Below, piece after piece: positions 32,313 through 42,125 of a DNA stretch of 64,000 nucleotides. A program made the translations under genes and the position numbers. The notes below the pieces were generated by a model, which saw nothing but the letters and a program-made list of their open reading frames with translations, was not told the DNA's origin and searched no databases. Each line of letters opens with the position of its first letter. Position 1 is the stretch's first letter. Source of the DNA: Macrocybe gigantea (Eukaryota; Basidiomycota; Agaricomycetes; Agaricales; Callistosporiaceae); NCBI GenBank assembly GCA_011319805.1, contig SJRY01000328.1, positions 1 through 64,000 of the forward strand. Direction: 5' to 3'.

Positions 32313-33903
32313 GGAACAGGCACTCATCGAGTGCCAGCTTGAGCCTAATTGTGTATATACCAGTAGTGATGGCACCGTGCCCATGAAAGCAGATACACTC
32401 AGACAGTCAGTGTATTTGTCCCGGGTCTACTAAGGCAATACACTTGTTTTCGAAACTCATCAGCCTGTCAGCAAAGCGATAAGCGATGACTCCAAACTAA
32501 TTGGATTGCGTATGTCAATTCAAAAGGCTATCGCACAGGATGGAGTTACATCCATTGTGTGCTTCCTTGACTTGATGAATGCAATCAATTGCATCGTCAA
32601 TTGCAATCCCCACTCTGTGCAGTTACATTCCATTACACTGTGCACTTCATTGCATGCTTGGTTCACCCTATCCAAGCTGTACCAGATTACATTCTGGCAT
32701 GTCCCTTCCTCCTGGAAGTGGGCTATTCAAGTTGAAGCACACAAGTCAGCACATGGCCTTGACATTCCTCAGGCACTTCATCCCTTCTACACCACAGACG
32801 CACTCTGGAAGGAGGCAGATGATGACATGCATGCCTCTTGGTTCTATGATTCCAGAATCAAGAAATATATTGGCACTTCCACATTTCAATTTCATGATGC
32901 AGGAAAGCCTGAATCCTATGAGTGCCCACTGTTAAACAGAAAAGATGTCCTGACTAGGGATTGAACCCAGGACCTCCTGGACATATACCAGTAGCTCTAC
33001 CACTGAGCTATCAGGCCTGATGGATCAACTTAGAAGTTGTATTTATAACCACCTCATCCTATATACCTTCACTCCAAGACACTATTTTGGTCTAGGTTCT
33101 TCGGTATCTTTGATATTAGTGGAGACAACAATGTGTCTGAATACACACAATCTAACACCCACTTCATAAAAGAACGGGTTTCATGAAGTTGGTGACCAGC
33201 AATGAGCTATTTGCTCGCTGCTGTCGCATTGCATGCAGACACGTGCCGATCAATGTGTATCGAGCACAGTTCAACTTTGTCAAGAGCGATGAATGCTCCT
33301 GCCGATGAGGGCCTGAAAACCCCGTCCATGTCATGACCCTGTGCCGTAATTGGACAAGGCCAGCTGAATGCCAGTATGACACCTTTGTGCATGCCTGGTT
33401 TGTTAAGTACCTCATATTGAATAAGGCAGTGGGTACTTTTATCCTGGATCCGGGGGGCAGGTAACTGCCCTGTCACAGTGGGGATAGGGTTATGGCTCCT
33501 CGCAGAGCCTTTGCACAGAAGTAACTGCAGCCAGCCTTGGACTGGGGGACCTAGAGCATTAAACTAGTGGGGTGTTTGACAAAAGCGAATACCAAGCTTC
33601 ATTGTGATTCGCAGTTTTGGTGATGCTTGATCGTTATGGGCCCTGTTGGACCCTTTATGTAGAACTGACCACATCTGGCTCCTAGGAGCTGGGGGACGCA
33701 GGCCAAGCGGGTGAGCTAGCATGAGCACGAGTCTAAATAGTGCACGCATGGACATGACAGAACAGGGTTAGTGTGCCCTCTATGTATATCTCCTCAGTCT
33801 GGTGTAAGTCAGACTAGTTGTATTTATTGTAGGTACCTCTGTGTATTTACAAGCAGACTGCTATCAAGCACCCCTTTATAAATTGTTGATTTAAAAAAAA
33901 AAA
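32313..33903 (+). mobile_element. LINE T15 (subfamily B), older, carrying an LTR-like insertion
   Basis: This is a 5'-truncated LINE beginning EQALIECQLEPNC at the RNase H region, directly beside the T12 5' end. It ends in a 3'UTR and poly(A) (33893-33903). ORF2 pieces: about 32313-32929 (stop for Arg in SRVY; RNase H motifs IVCFLDL, HVPSSW) and 33163-33464 (C-terminal motif with CGA-to-TGA, stop TAA 33462-33464). It is split by the 228-bp element at 32930-33157. It is CpG-poor, so older than T5 or T7. Confidence 0.85.
32930..33157. repeat. Small LTR-like element (solo LTR?) with an internal tRNA-like sequence
   Basis: It is 228 bp, starts TGTTAAACAG, ends CAATCTAACA (TG...CA with TGTTA/TAACA ends) and is flanked by a perfect 5-bp duplication CCCAC (32925-32929 and 33158-33162) inside T15. 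These are hallmarks of an integrase-type LTR insertion. On the minus strand (about 33018 to 32943) it contains a tRNA-like sequence: a D-arm-like GCTCAGTGGTAGAGC, a T-arm GGTTCAATCCC and a near-complementary acceptor (GGCCTGA / TCAGGAC). It could be a solo LTR, a TRIM-like element or an LTR that captured a tRNA gene. Confidence 0.75.
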
Positions 33904-33998
33904 TGAAAATGAAAGGTGGAAGTACCAATATACTTCTTGACTCCAGACATCTGGAACCAAGTGAGGTGTATATCATCATCTACCTCTTTTTGAAGAGC
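33904..33998 (-). mobile_element. LINE T16, short ORF2 fragment
   Basis: The minus strand matches DDDIHLTWF...SGVKKYIGTSTFHF of the ORF2 post-RNase H region. It lies between the T15 poly(A) and the poly(T) of T17. Confidence 0.75.
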
Positions 33999-34070
33999 TT
34001 TTTTTTTTTTTTTTAAATCAACAATTTATATAGCGGTGCTTGATGGCAGTCTGCTTGTAAATACACGACA
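33999..34070 (-). mobile_element. LINE T17, 3'-terminal fragment
   Basis: Poly(T) 33999-34014 plus about 55 bp of conserved LINE 3' end (atttatatagcggtgcttga). The next 17 bp (34071-34087) before S2a are not recognised. Confidence 0.8.
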
Positions 34071-34087
34071 AAGTTTAGGGCCCTCAT

Positions 34088-34863
34088 GGGCCCCAGTAGC
34101 CCAGTAGTTTAATCACCACTAAGACTAGAGAGGTGGCTATGCAGTCACTGGAAAGGTTGTGGGTTCAATTTCCACTCATCCCCTGTACCTTAAAAATAGG
34201 GATAGGCATGTGACTCATTATCAGTTACAGTTATGTGCTCAGTGACTCAGGTTGGTAATCAACTCTGAGGCAGTATCATAGTTATGTGACCTTCCATAAC
34301 TAGGGTGGTAACCTGGTCACATGATAGGGATGATTGTGGGAGCCCAAAGTAGCAGGTCAGGTGATCCCTGATAGGCCATGTCTGAAATAGTCATATGATT
34401 AGTCATGTGATCAAGTAGGGAGTGAAAGCACAGGGCATGGTAAGCAGGGGAGAAAGGTGAGAACCACCCAACCTATGATGCGCACCCTGTAATGGGGCAT
34501 TTCAGAGCATGTGTGCTTCTGGAAGGTGTGCGCACTCTGTAATAGGGAGTCTCTTTGGACTGCAAGCTTAGGACAGGACACCCCCCACCAGTTAATCTCA
34601 GGCCCAGTCTAACTAACTGGATTAGGCAGAGAACCTGGTCGTTAGTTAGTGTTGGTAGTGTGGACTGGTCCTTGGGCACACTTGGAAGTCCCCAGGCCCA
34701 GGGGTAGCCACTACATGATCATAAAGCAACTACTCAGATGGGCTAAGACCTTCTCATGGGGCATGCATAACTGGGTTAAGCATGGGTGTAGAACTCCCTG
34801 GCCTAGGCCTTAGGTCTAGAATGCACACTGGAGCTAGATGCTGGCAAGGCAAGACCTAAGGCT
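34088..34863 (+). mobile_element. S2a: second tRNA-headed (SINE-like) family
   Basis: It begins gggccccagtagcccag with A-box-like TAGCCCAGTAG (34097-34107) and B-box-like GGTTCAATTTCC (34162-34173). The stretch between them contains a long, variable-arm-like segment, as in class II tRNAs (Leu/Ser), so the spacing is wider than in S1. The body has scattered CATGTGA/CACATGA motifs, as S1 does, but otherwise does not match S1. It matches S2b (57779-58186) and S2c (47906-48079, minus). The true 3' end is not seen because LTR-B begins at 34864. No ORF. Confidence 0.72.
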
Positions 34864-35206
34864 TGTTAGAAATGCCCCTCCTGTCCAGACTTGTGCATAG
34901 GACAAGACCCAGGCTATACACCTAGCAATGCACAGCACAAGCTATGCACGTAGTAATGCGTAGTAAATGGCTGTGTCCGCAGCAGTGCACAGCCTACAGC
35001 TGTGCCCGCAGCAATGCGCAGCCTATGGCTGTGCACACAGCCTTCTACACGTATATATAGGTAGCACAGAGCGCCTTGAAGTCCCCAGTATTCTCACTCA
35101 GGACTTCTAGGCAAGTACTTGTACATAACTCAATTACTAGTGTTCTCACTCAGGACTTCTAGGTTCTAAGACTCATCCAGAGTGTTCCCTGTGCCTAGTT
35201 TTAACA
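34864..35206. repeat. LTR-B (putative LTR, 343 bp)
   Basis: It starts TGTTAGAAATG and ends GTTTTAACA (TG...CA, TGTTA/TAACA), with a TATA-like tatatatagg near 35047. It contains three imperfect copies of a cagc..tgcgcagcc motif around 34980-35035. The final part is repeated at 46886-46970. Immediately downstream is ggttatgggcctcagcc, which could be a primer-binding region. I found no target-site duplication. Confidence 0.6.
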
Positions 35207-35352
35207 GGTTATGGGCCTCAGCCTCTAACAGCCTTATCAGACATATACCAAGAGTCCGGATTTCCTTCCATCTTTCCCCTTCTTTGACTGTACTAGCCTG
35301 GAGTTCACTCTCCTTATAGGGTGTGTGTCTAAGTTTAGTAGTTAGGAGCACC
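35207..35352. other. Unassigned stretch between LTR-B and LINE T18
   Basis: It may be the start of the internal region of the LTR-B element (ggttatgggcc right after the LTR). I see no ORF or repeat match within the window. Confidence 0.35.
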
Positions 35353-35576
35353 AACTTAAAGTACGAGGGCCAGTGTCCCAGTTCCAAATATGTATTAGCA
35401 ATGTTCAGGACAAAACCAGCTAAGTGAGGGAATTTCATCAGCTGCTTGATATGGCTCCAAGATAGGTGATCTGGGCCTGGAGCAGACATGTTGCTACAGG
35501 GCTCTAAGGACTCTCAGAGTTCTGCAGCAGAGAACGGAATCCAGTCCCAAACCAAATAAGACTCAAGATCATCAAG
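35353..35576 (-). mobile_element. LINE T18, ORF2 RT N-terminal fragment
   Basis: The minus strand reads SAPGPDHLSWSHIKQLMKFPHLAGF through LGHWPSYF, with a stop upstream. It is directly followed by the poly(T) of T19 at 35577. Confidence 0.8.
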
Positions 35577-37143
35577 TTTTTTTTTTTTTTTTTTAAATCA
35601 ATAATTTATATAGCAGTGCTCAGTAGCAGTCTGCTTGTAAATACATGAAGGTACCTACAATAAATACAACTAGTCCAATAGGAGCAGACTGAGGGAATGT
35701 ACATAGAGGGTGCACTAACTCTGTTGTCTCCTGCCTGTGCCCATGCCAGTTAGGCTCACACCCATGCTTACTCATCTGCTAGGCCTGCATCCCCCAGCTC
35801 CTAGGAGCCAGATGTGGTCATTTACATGTAAAGGGTCTAAAGGGGTGAATAATGACAAGTGTTGCAGAATCTGCAATATGCAATGAAGCTCAGTATTCGC
35901 TTTTGTCAAACACCCCACTGGATCGATGCTCTAGGTCTCTCAGCCTAAAGGCTGGCTGCGGTTGCTTCCATGCAAAGGCCCTGCAAGGAGCCATAACCCA
36001 GAGAGTCTCCCACTGTGAAAGGGCAGTTACCTGCCCCCTGGATCTGAGATAAAAGCACCTGCTGCCTTATTAGATGTTAGATATGTATTTAATGAACCAC
36101 AAAGGCATCATACTGGCATTCAGTTGGTCTATTCCAGCTATAGCACAGACTCATAATATGGATGGAGTCCTCAGACCTATGTCCATAAGGGCATTTATTG
36201 CTCTCGACAAAATTGAACCATGCTTGATATACATTAATCAGCATGTAGCCACAAGCAATGTGACAGCAATAAGCAAACAGCTCATTGCCTGTCACCAACT
36301 TCATGAAGCCCATTCTTTTATAGAGCGGGCACTTATAGGACTCTAGCTTTCCTGCCTCATGAAAGTGAAACATGGAAGTGCCAATGTATTTCTTGATCCC
36401 AGTGTTGTGGAACCAAGAGGTATGCTTATCATCATCTGCCTCCTTGCAGAGTGCATCAGTAGTGTAAAGAGAATGGAGTCCTTGAGGGATATCGAAGCCA
36501 TGTGCCAACTTGTGTGCCTCGACTTGAATAGCCCATTTCCAATGGGAAGGGACATGCCAGAATGTAATCTGGTGCAGCTCGGATTGGGCACACCAAGCAT
36601 GCAATGAAGTGCATAGAGCAATGGAATGTATCTGCACAGAGTGAGAATTGCAATCGACAATATAGTTAATAGCATTCATCAAGTCAAGAAAGCACATGGC
36701 AGTTATAACTCCATCTTGTATGATGGCCTTTTGGATTGACATGCATAATCCAATCAGCTCAGAATACACTGACTATTTGTTGAGTGCATCTACTTTTATG
36801 GGCATGGCACTATCACTACTGGTATATATGCAATTAGACTCAAGCTGGCACTCAGCGAGTGCCTGCTCAAGAGATGTGCAGTAGGCCTTGATAGAGTCTT
36901 TATCTTTGCCAAAAAGCTTATGGATCTCAAGGCAGCTGCTGAATTCATCAATGAGCAGCCTGCCTGGATTATTCACATCTGTGAAATAGTCCATGGATAA
37001 AAAGTTTGATGGTTTAAGGTCTACCAAGTCCTTGAGGGGGGACTTTAGCACATTGCACTGCCTGTCTGATAAGGAGGCCAGATTCTTTGACCTAGAAGGA
37101 TCACCCCCACAATGGGTGGGGTAGTCAGCAATCTGAGGGCATG

Positions 37144-37147
<4 letters not shown>
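35577..37147 (-). mobile_element. LINE T19 (subfamily B, old), 5'-truncated
   Basis: Poly(T) 35577-35594, a 3'UTR with subfamily-B features, then ORF2 leftward-reading from 37147 (LRHALRSL-like region) to the stop at 36027-36029. It is strongly CpG-depleted. Its 5' edge touches the poly(T) of T20. Confidence 0.84.
36027..37147 (-). pseudogene. LINE ORF2 C-terminus (T19), decayed
   Basis: On the minus strand: GGDPSRSKNLASLSDRQ, the DYFTDVNNPGR region, RNase H (IYTSSDSAMP in one frame, then SELIGLCMSIQKA, AMCFLDLMNA and WHVPSHWKWAIQVEAHKLA in another) and a Cys/His remnant CPYGHRSEDSIHIMSLC, where the second Cys is now Tyr-Gly. A frameshift and deletion near 36770 remove part of RNase H. It is non-functional. 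Confidence 0.82.
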
Positions 37148-37174
<27 letters not shown>

Positions 37175-37444
37175 CTTTAAATCAACAATTTGTATAGCAG
37201 TGCTCGATAGCAGTCCGCTTGTAAATAGACATGGGTACCTATGATAAATACAACTAGTCTGAGTAAGACCAGACTGAGGGGATGTACATAGAGGGTGCAC
37301 TAACCCTGCTGTCTCCTGCCTATGTGCATGCCATTTAGGTGCACACTTGTGCTGGCTCGCCTGCTTGGCCTGCGTCCCCCAGCTCCTAGGAGCCAGATGT
37401 GGTCAATTCCATGTAAAGAGTCCAAAAGGACCCATAACAAACAT
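37148..37444 (-). mobile_element. LINE T20 3'UTR, LINE part of the S1e chimera
   Basis: Poly(T) 37148-37174 (then ctttaaatcaacaatttg), followed by about 250 bp of subfamily-B 3'UTR. It ends at 37444, just past the GGTCC/GGACC-type hairpin, where S1e's ctaaacttc end is joined. This is the shortest LINE partner of any S1 copy. Confidence 0.82.
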
Positions 37445-38379
37445 GAAGTTTAGCCCCCCCCTCTTGCAGGAGAGGCGGCTTATCCTAGCTTCAGGCCTGA
37501 CCCTCTGTTGTGCTATGGAGGTGGCCCATTATCTGGGAGTTTCACACTTCAGATTCAACTTAAGCAGTTACCTGGATGTATTATCCTAGGAACCACCAAT
37601 AGAGGAGTTAGGTCTCTCGAGCCAAGGACTGGAGACTGCCCAGCCTTGCTACATTCCAGTAGTGTCAGGGGCACAATTCCCAGTCCTGCCTTTCTGTTCC
37701 TCAGCAGATGGTTTACAGATGCATCATGTGCATGGATCCCCATCTGTCCAAGGTCTCTGTCATGCTATATGCCTGCCAGACTGGCATCCAATATCACAGC
37801 AAGGTTGCCCTTACTGAACGGGTCTGGATCTACTTCCGCCAACTTAAGCAAGTGATGTACTGCAGTGGCTAACCTCTGTGGACCCCTACTTCAGGCAGCT
37901 CATACAGTACTGGGTACCATGTTGGCTCAAACACCATCAGGTGGTTATTAGCCTGATTCCCAGTATGGTCCCTTATCCTTTTGGCCTCTATGCTTTGAAA
38001 TCAGGGATTATGTATAGTCTGCCAGATTAAGGCATTGTCTGGCACTTACATTCCAAGGCCATCCATGCCAAGGGAAACCCAGTCATATGAGTTAGGGTCA
38101 TGTAATACTTGACCCACATAGTGGGATAAGTCACATGTGTGACACATAACCCAGCTTATATCATGTGCCAGCTGCTTAGTCATATGACCAAGTCACCTCC
38201 CTCATGGGAACAACTATCTCAAGGTTGTGATACTTCCTATCTGTGTCATGTGGAACCAGCTCCAGACACTTCTGAATACAAATCTGAAGATGCCACATCT
38301 AGGACTAGAACCTGCAGCTTCATGGATTGCCACATCCACAGGACTACCTGACTGCATTTACTGCTATACCAACCAGCCC
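37445..38379 (-). mobile_element. S1e: older tRNA-headed retroelement copy
   Basis: On the minus strand it runs from the head (38379, ggctggttggtatagcagtaaatgc) to the terminal ctaaacttc (37445). It is CpG-depleted relative to S1b-d: many CACGTG motifs now read CATATG or CATGTG. It is joined to T20, again in the same orientation. Its head abuts the copia fragment. Confidence 0.82.
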
Positions 38380-38593
38380 TGCAAGATCTCTGACTAAAAC
38401 CTTTAGCAATACAACAAGCTTTGTAGCACTCAATCAAGCCATCTGCATTGTGTTTGACCTTGAAAACCCCATCCACAACCAATAGCCTTCTTTTCTAGAG
38501 GCAAGTCCACAATCTCCCATGTCCCATACTTTATAAGAGATATAATCTCTTCATTATATGCTTTCTGCCACTTGTGAGCATCCAGACATTCAA
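38380..38593 (-). pseudogene. Ty1/copia reverse transcriptase fragment
   Basis: On the minus strand two frames give typical copia RT (RVT_2) N-terminal sequence: CLDAHKWQKAYNEEIISLIKY, then GTWEIVDLP and KKAIGCGW, then VFKVKHNADGLIE and IAKGFSQ after a frameshift. About 70 codons remain. It is flanked by S1e on the left and by a LINE 5' end on the right. It is the only copia coding sequence I see. Confidence 0.8.
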
Positions 38594-39208
38594 CACCTCT
38601 TTCTGCAATGCCCACTTGTAAATAATTATAAATGACACTCACACATTGCACAACTCATTCTCAGTGTCGATACTTGAGCCAATCTCTGATCTTGTTGCAT
38701 ATCTGGAGTTATACATCCTTAAGCACTTCCCATTTCTCATATTGCAAAAATCAGCTAAAAATCAACCGATTAAAACTAGAGTTTATCAATGAGCAATGAC
38801 CCACTCAATATCATTGGTGGCAGTGGGGGTGCTGGGCCTCCATCACTCAATCTGAATTCCGGTCAGCATGCAGTTCCTACTGCAGGCTTTTCAAGCACCC
38901 AGGTGCTTCTCTTCCCATCATTGGATAGGAGGGACAGCCTCCTCTTTCAAGGCAATGACAGTCTCATAGACACTGACATTCCTCAGTTTGGTGATGTTGG
39001 AGGACCCTTCAGCCCCTCTGCTCTACCTTTCCTATCTGTACTCTCTACTGAGGTAGCCTACAATAATGATTCTATTGTCATTGTAGCCTTTGCAGAAGGA
39101 GACTGATTCCTTTATGGTAAAGCTAAGGCTGCTGCTGAATCCCTCACTAGCCTTAAGGACTGGTTCCAAAAGGTTGGCTTTTCATGTGTCTCTATTTTGG
39201 CAGGCTAT
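38594..39208 (+). mobile_element. LINE T21, 5' end, 5'UTR and ORF1 5' part (outermost host of a nest)
   Basis: It starts at cacctctttctgcaatgccc. ORF1 begins at 38789 (MSNDPLNIIGGSG) and is decayed: a stop at about 39104 and frameshifts. It stops at attttggcaggctat (39194-39208). A near-identical attctggcatgctat at 43609-43623 restarts the same ORF1, so T22 and T23 are nested here. Confidence 0.86.
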
Positions 39209-39814
39209 TTTTTTTTTTTTTTTAAATCAACAATTTATAAAGCAGTGCTCAGTGGCAGTCTGCTTGTAAATACATGAGGGTACCTATAATAAATACAACT
39301 AGTCTGACTAAAACCAGATTGAGGAGATATACATGGAGGGCACACTAACCCTGTTCTCTTGTGCTTATGCCCAGGCCACTTAGACTCACACTTGTGCTAA
39401 CTCGCCTGCTCAGCCTGCATCCCCAGCTCCTAGGAGCCAGATGTGGTCAATTCTATGTAAAGGGTCCAAAAGGGCCCATAATAAACAAGTATCGCAGAGT
39501 CTGCAAATCACAATAAAGCTTGGCATTTGCTTTCATCAAATACCATACTGACTTGATGCTCTGAGTCCCCCAGCCTGAAGGCTGGCTGTGGTCACTTCCA
39601 AGCAAAGGCCCTGCAAGGAGCCATAACCCAAAGCATCCCCTGCTATGAAAGGGCAGTTACCCACCCTCCCAATCCGGGATAAAAGCACCTGCTGCCTTAT
39701 TCGATGTTAGATACTTAACAAACCAGGAATGCACAAAGGCATCATACTGGCATTCATTTGGCCTGTTCCAGTTATGGTACAGAGTCATGACATGGATAGA
39801 GTCTTCAGGCCCTC
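39209..39814 (-). mobile_element. LINE T22, 3' part (inserted in T21, interrupted by T23)
   Basis: Poly(T) to 39223, then a subfamily-B 3'UTR and the last ORF2 codons (stop 39657-39659). It ends at gtcttcaggccctc (39801-39814), which recurs at 42126-42139 where T22 continues. Confidence 0.88.
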
Positions 39815-42125
39815 TTTTTTTTTTTTTTTTTTTTTTTTAAATCAACAATTTATATAGCGGTGCACGATGGCAGTCCGCTTGTAAATACACACAGGTACCT
39901 ACTATAGATACGACGAGTCCGATCCAAACCAGACTGAAGGAAAATACATAGAGGGCTGCACTGCCCTGCTCTCTCGTGCCCGTGCTCGAACCATATGACT
40001 CGAGCTCACGCGTACTCACTCGCTCGAGCACCGTCCCCAGCCCCAAAGGGCCGGATGTGGTCAGTTCCACGTAAAAGGTCCAAGAGGATCTATAACGGAT
40101 ACTGTCGCGAAGTTTGCGTTTCGCATAGTGCTCGATCAGCGCTTGGGTCGCTGGTCCGACTGTTTCCACTACAGAACAGCAGTCACCCGCCGCCTGGATC
40201 CGGAATGAAAGCACCTGCAGCTTTATTAGATGCGAGATACTTAATGAACCAGTGATGCACAAAGGTGTCAAACTGGCGTTCAGTTGGCCTGTGCCAGTTA
40301 CGGCATTGAGTCATGATGTGGACGGAGTCTTCAGGCCCTTGTCCGCAAGAGCATAAGTCGCTCTCCACGAAATTAAACCGTGCCCGATACGCATTGATCG
40401 GAGCATGGCCGCATGCGAGACGTGAACAGCGAGCATAGAGCTCGTTCTCTGTCACAAGCTTCATGAAGCCTATTCTCTTCCGAGAGGGGCGTTCATAGGA
40501 ATTTGGCTTTCCTGCTTCATGAAAACGAAATGTGGAAGCACCAATGTATTTCTTGTTCCCAGAATTCTGGAACCAAGTGCTATGCATATCATCGTCAGCC
40601 TCCTTTCGAAGGCCGTCGGTGGTATAGAGGGGACGAAGTCCCAGGGGGACGTCGAGGCTCCGGGCAAACTCGTGGGCCTCGACTTGTATTGTCCACTTCC
40701 ATTTGGAAGGGATGTGCCAGAATTCAATCCGGCGCTGCTCAGTTTCTGAGAGCCAAGCTTTCAATGATCTGCACAGTGCAATAGAATGCGACTACACAGA
40801 GTGGGGGTTACAATCGATGATGCGATTGATTGCATTCATCGAGTCCAAAAAGCACACGACAGAGTTAACTCCATCTTGTGCGATAGCCTTCTGGATCGCC
40901 ATTCGCAATCCAATGAGCTCAGCGTCGTCGCTCGTTGCTTTGCCAACCGGCTGATGAATCTCGGAGACCAGTCTGCCCTCACGATACACACATGAAGCTG
41001 ACACAGACTGCTTAAGTGGCACTTCTGCTTTCGCAGGCACGGAGCCATCACTACTCACATAAAAGCAATCATGCTGGATTGAACACTGAGCAAGTGCCTG
41101 ATCCAGCGAAGCACGATAAGCCTTGACCGAGTCCTCATCTTGGCCAAGTAACTTATGGATCTCAAAGCGGCTGCCAAACTCGTCGACAAGCCGCCTGCCC
41201 GGGTTATTTGCATCAGCGAAATAATCCGTGGTTAAGAAGAGTGGTGGTTTCAGATCCACCAGATCCTTGAGAGGGGACTTGAGCACAGCACGCTGTCTGT
41301 CTGACAAAGAAGCGAGATTTCTCACTTTAGATGGGTCACCCCCAACTGAGGCGGGCGTACTAATGGATCTGAGGGCATGCCTCAGATTGGAATTGGCGAG
41401 GCGGGCAGAGGACCCGACCTTCAGCCTTTGAATGAACCCGCCGATGGGTTCGACACAGGCCATTGTCTCAGCCGCACCCTCGGGAGTGGTGCGAAACTGT
41501 CCATTAATCCAAATGCAAGCTTTACGCTGCATCTGGTGCAGTTGTTTCAATAGTGCGACATTATGCATGCCATTGAAATTCCATAATAAACAGCCGTATG
41601 TTGCGATCGGACGCGCACACGACAGGTAGAGAATGCGTTTCTGTTGAGGAGATAAACCCCGGACAGAATTGCCCAACATTTGGAAGGCTCTGGCCGTAGT
41701 CAAGGCCTTCGTAGCGTAAAACCGAACATGCTCCTTAAAAGAGAGGCGTGCATCCAGAAAGAAACCTAGGTATCGCCAGATATCCTTGGGTCGAAGTGGG
41801 GTATTGCCCGTAAATGGAGCAAAACCCAAGTCAATAGACGGACGAGGGTCCATACTATTGCGCGAAAAGTGCTGTAATTCAGTCTTGTTGTGTTCTACAA
41901 CAAGACCGAAGTCAGTGAAGAGGTTATGCACAGAAGCATAAGCTCTCTGCAGTTTCGGGACATTGTCCGATGTGGATTTGACTGAGCGATGATCAGTCCA
42001 TCATCGACGAATGACATGATTACTGGCATGTCACCAGTTTTCTGATATAGTTTCAGCACTGGTGCTAAGTAGAGCGCTGACAATACTGGAGAGAGTGCAG
42101 AGCCTTGACCGACTCCAACGTCGGG
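39815..42125 (-). mobile_element. LINE T23 (subfamily A), youngest layer of the nest
   Basis: Poly(T) 39815-39838, 3'UTR, ORF2 up to the RT GVGQGSALSPVL region at 42125. It is flanked by the perfect 14-bp duplication GTCTTCAGGCCCTC. It is CpG-rich, unlike T22 around it, which agrees with its being the later insertion. Confidence 0.92.
40183..42125 (-). pseudogene. LINE ORF2: RT and RNase H (T23), few breaks
   Basis: On the minus strand: FVDDGLIIAQS with a one-base deletion just after it (about 41980), then 379 open codons (41931-40792) through GFAPFTGNTPLRPKDIWRYLGF and RNase H (YVSSDGS, ELIGLR, VVCFLDS). TAG replaces CAG at about 40792, and the region then continues (WHIPSKW, VEAHEFA, Cys/His LCSCGQGPEDSVHIMTQC) to the stop at 40183. 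It is 5'-truncated, so it has no endonuclease. Confidence 0.88.

Noticed and set aside
32943..33018. A functional tRNA gene on the minus strand
   Set aside because: It has an acceptor mismatch and an anticodon loop without the expected U33, and it lies inside an LTR-like element. I keep it as tRNA-like only.
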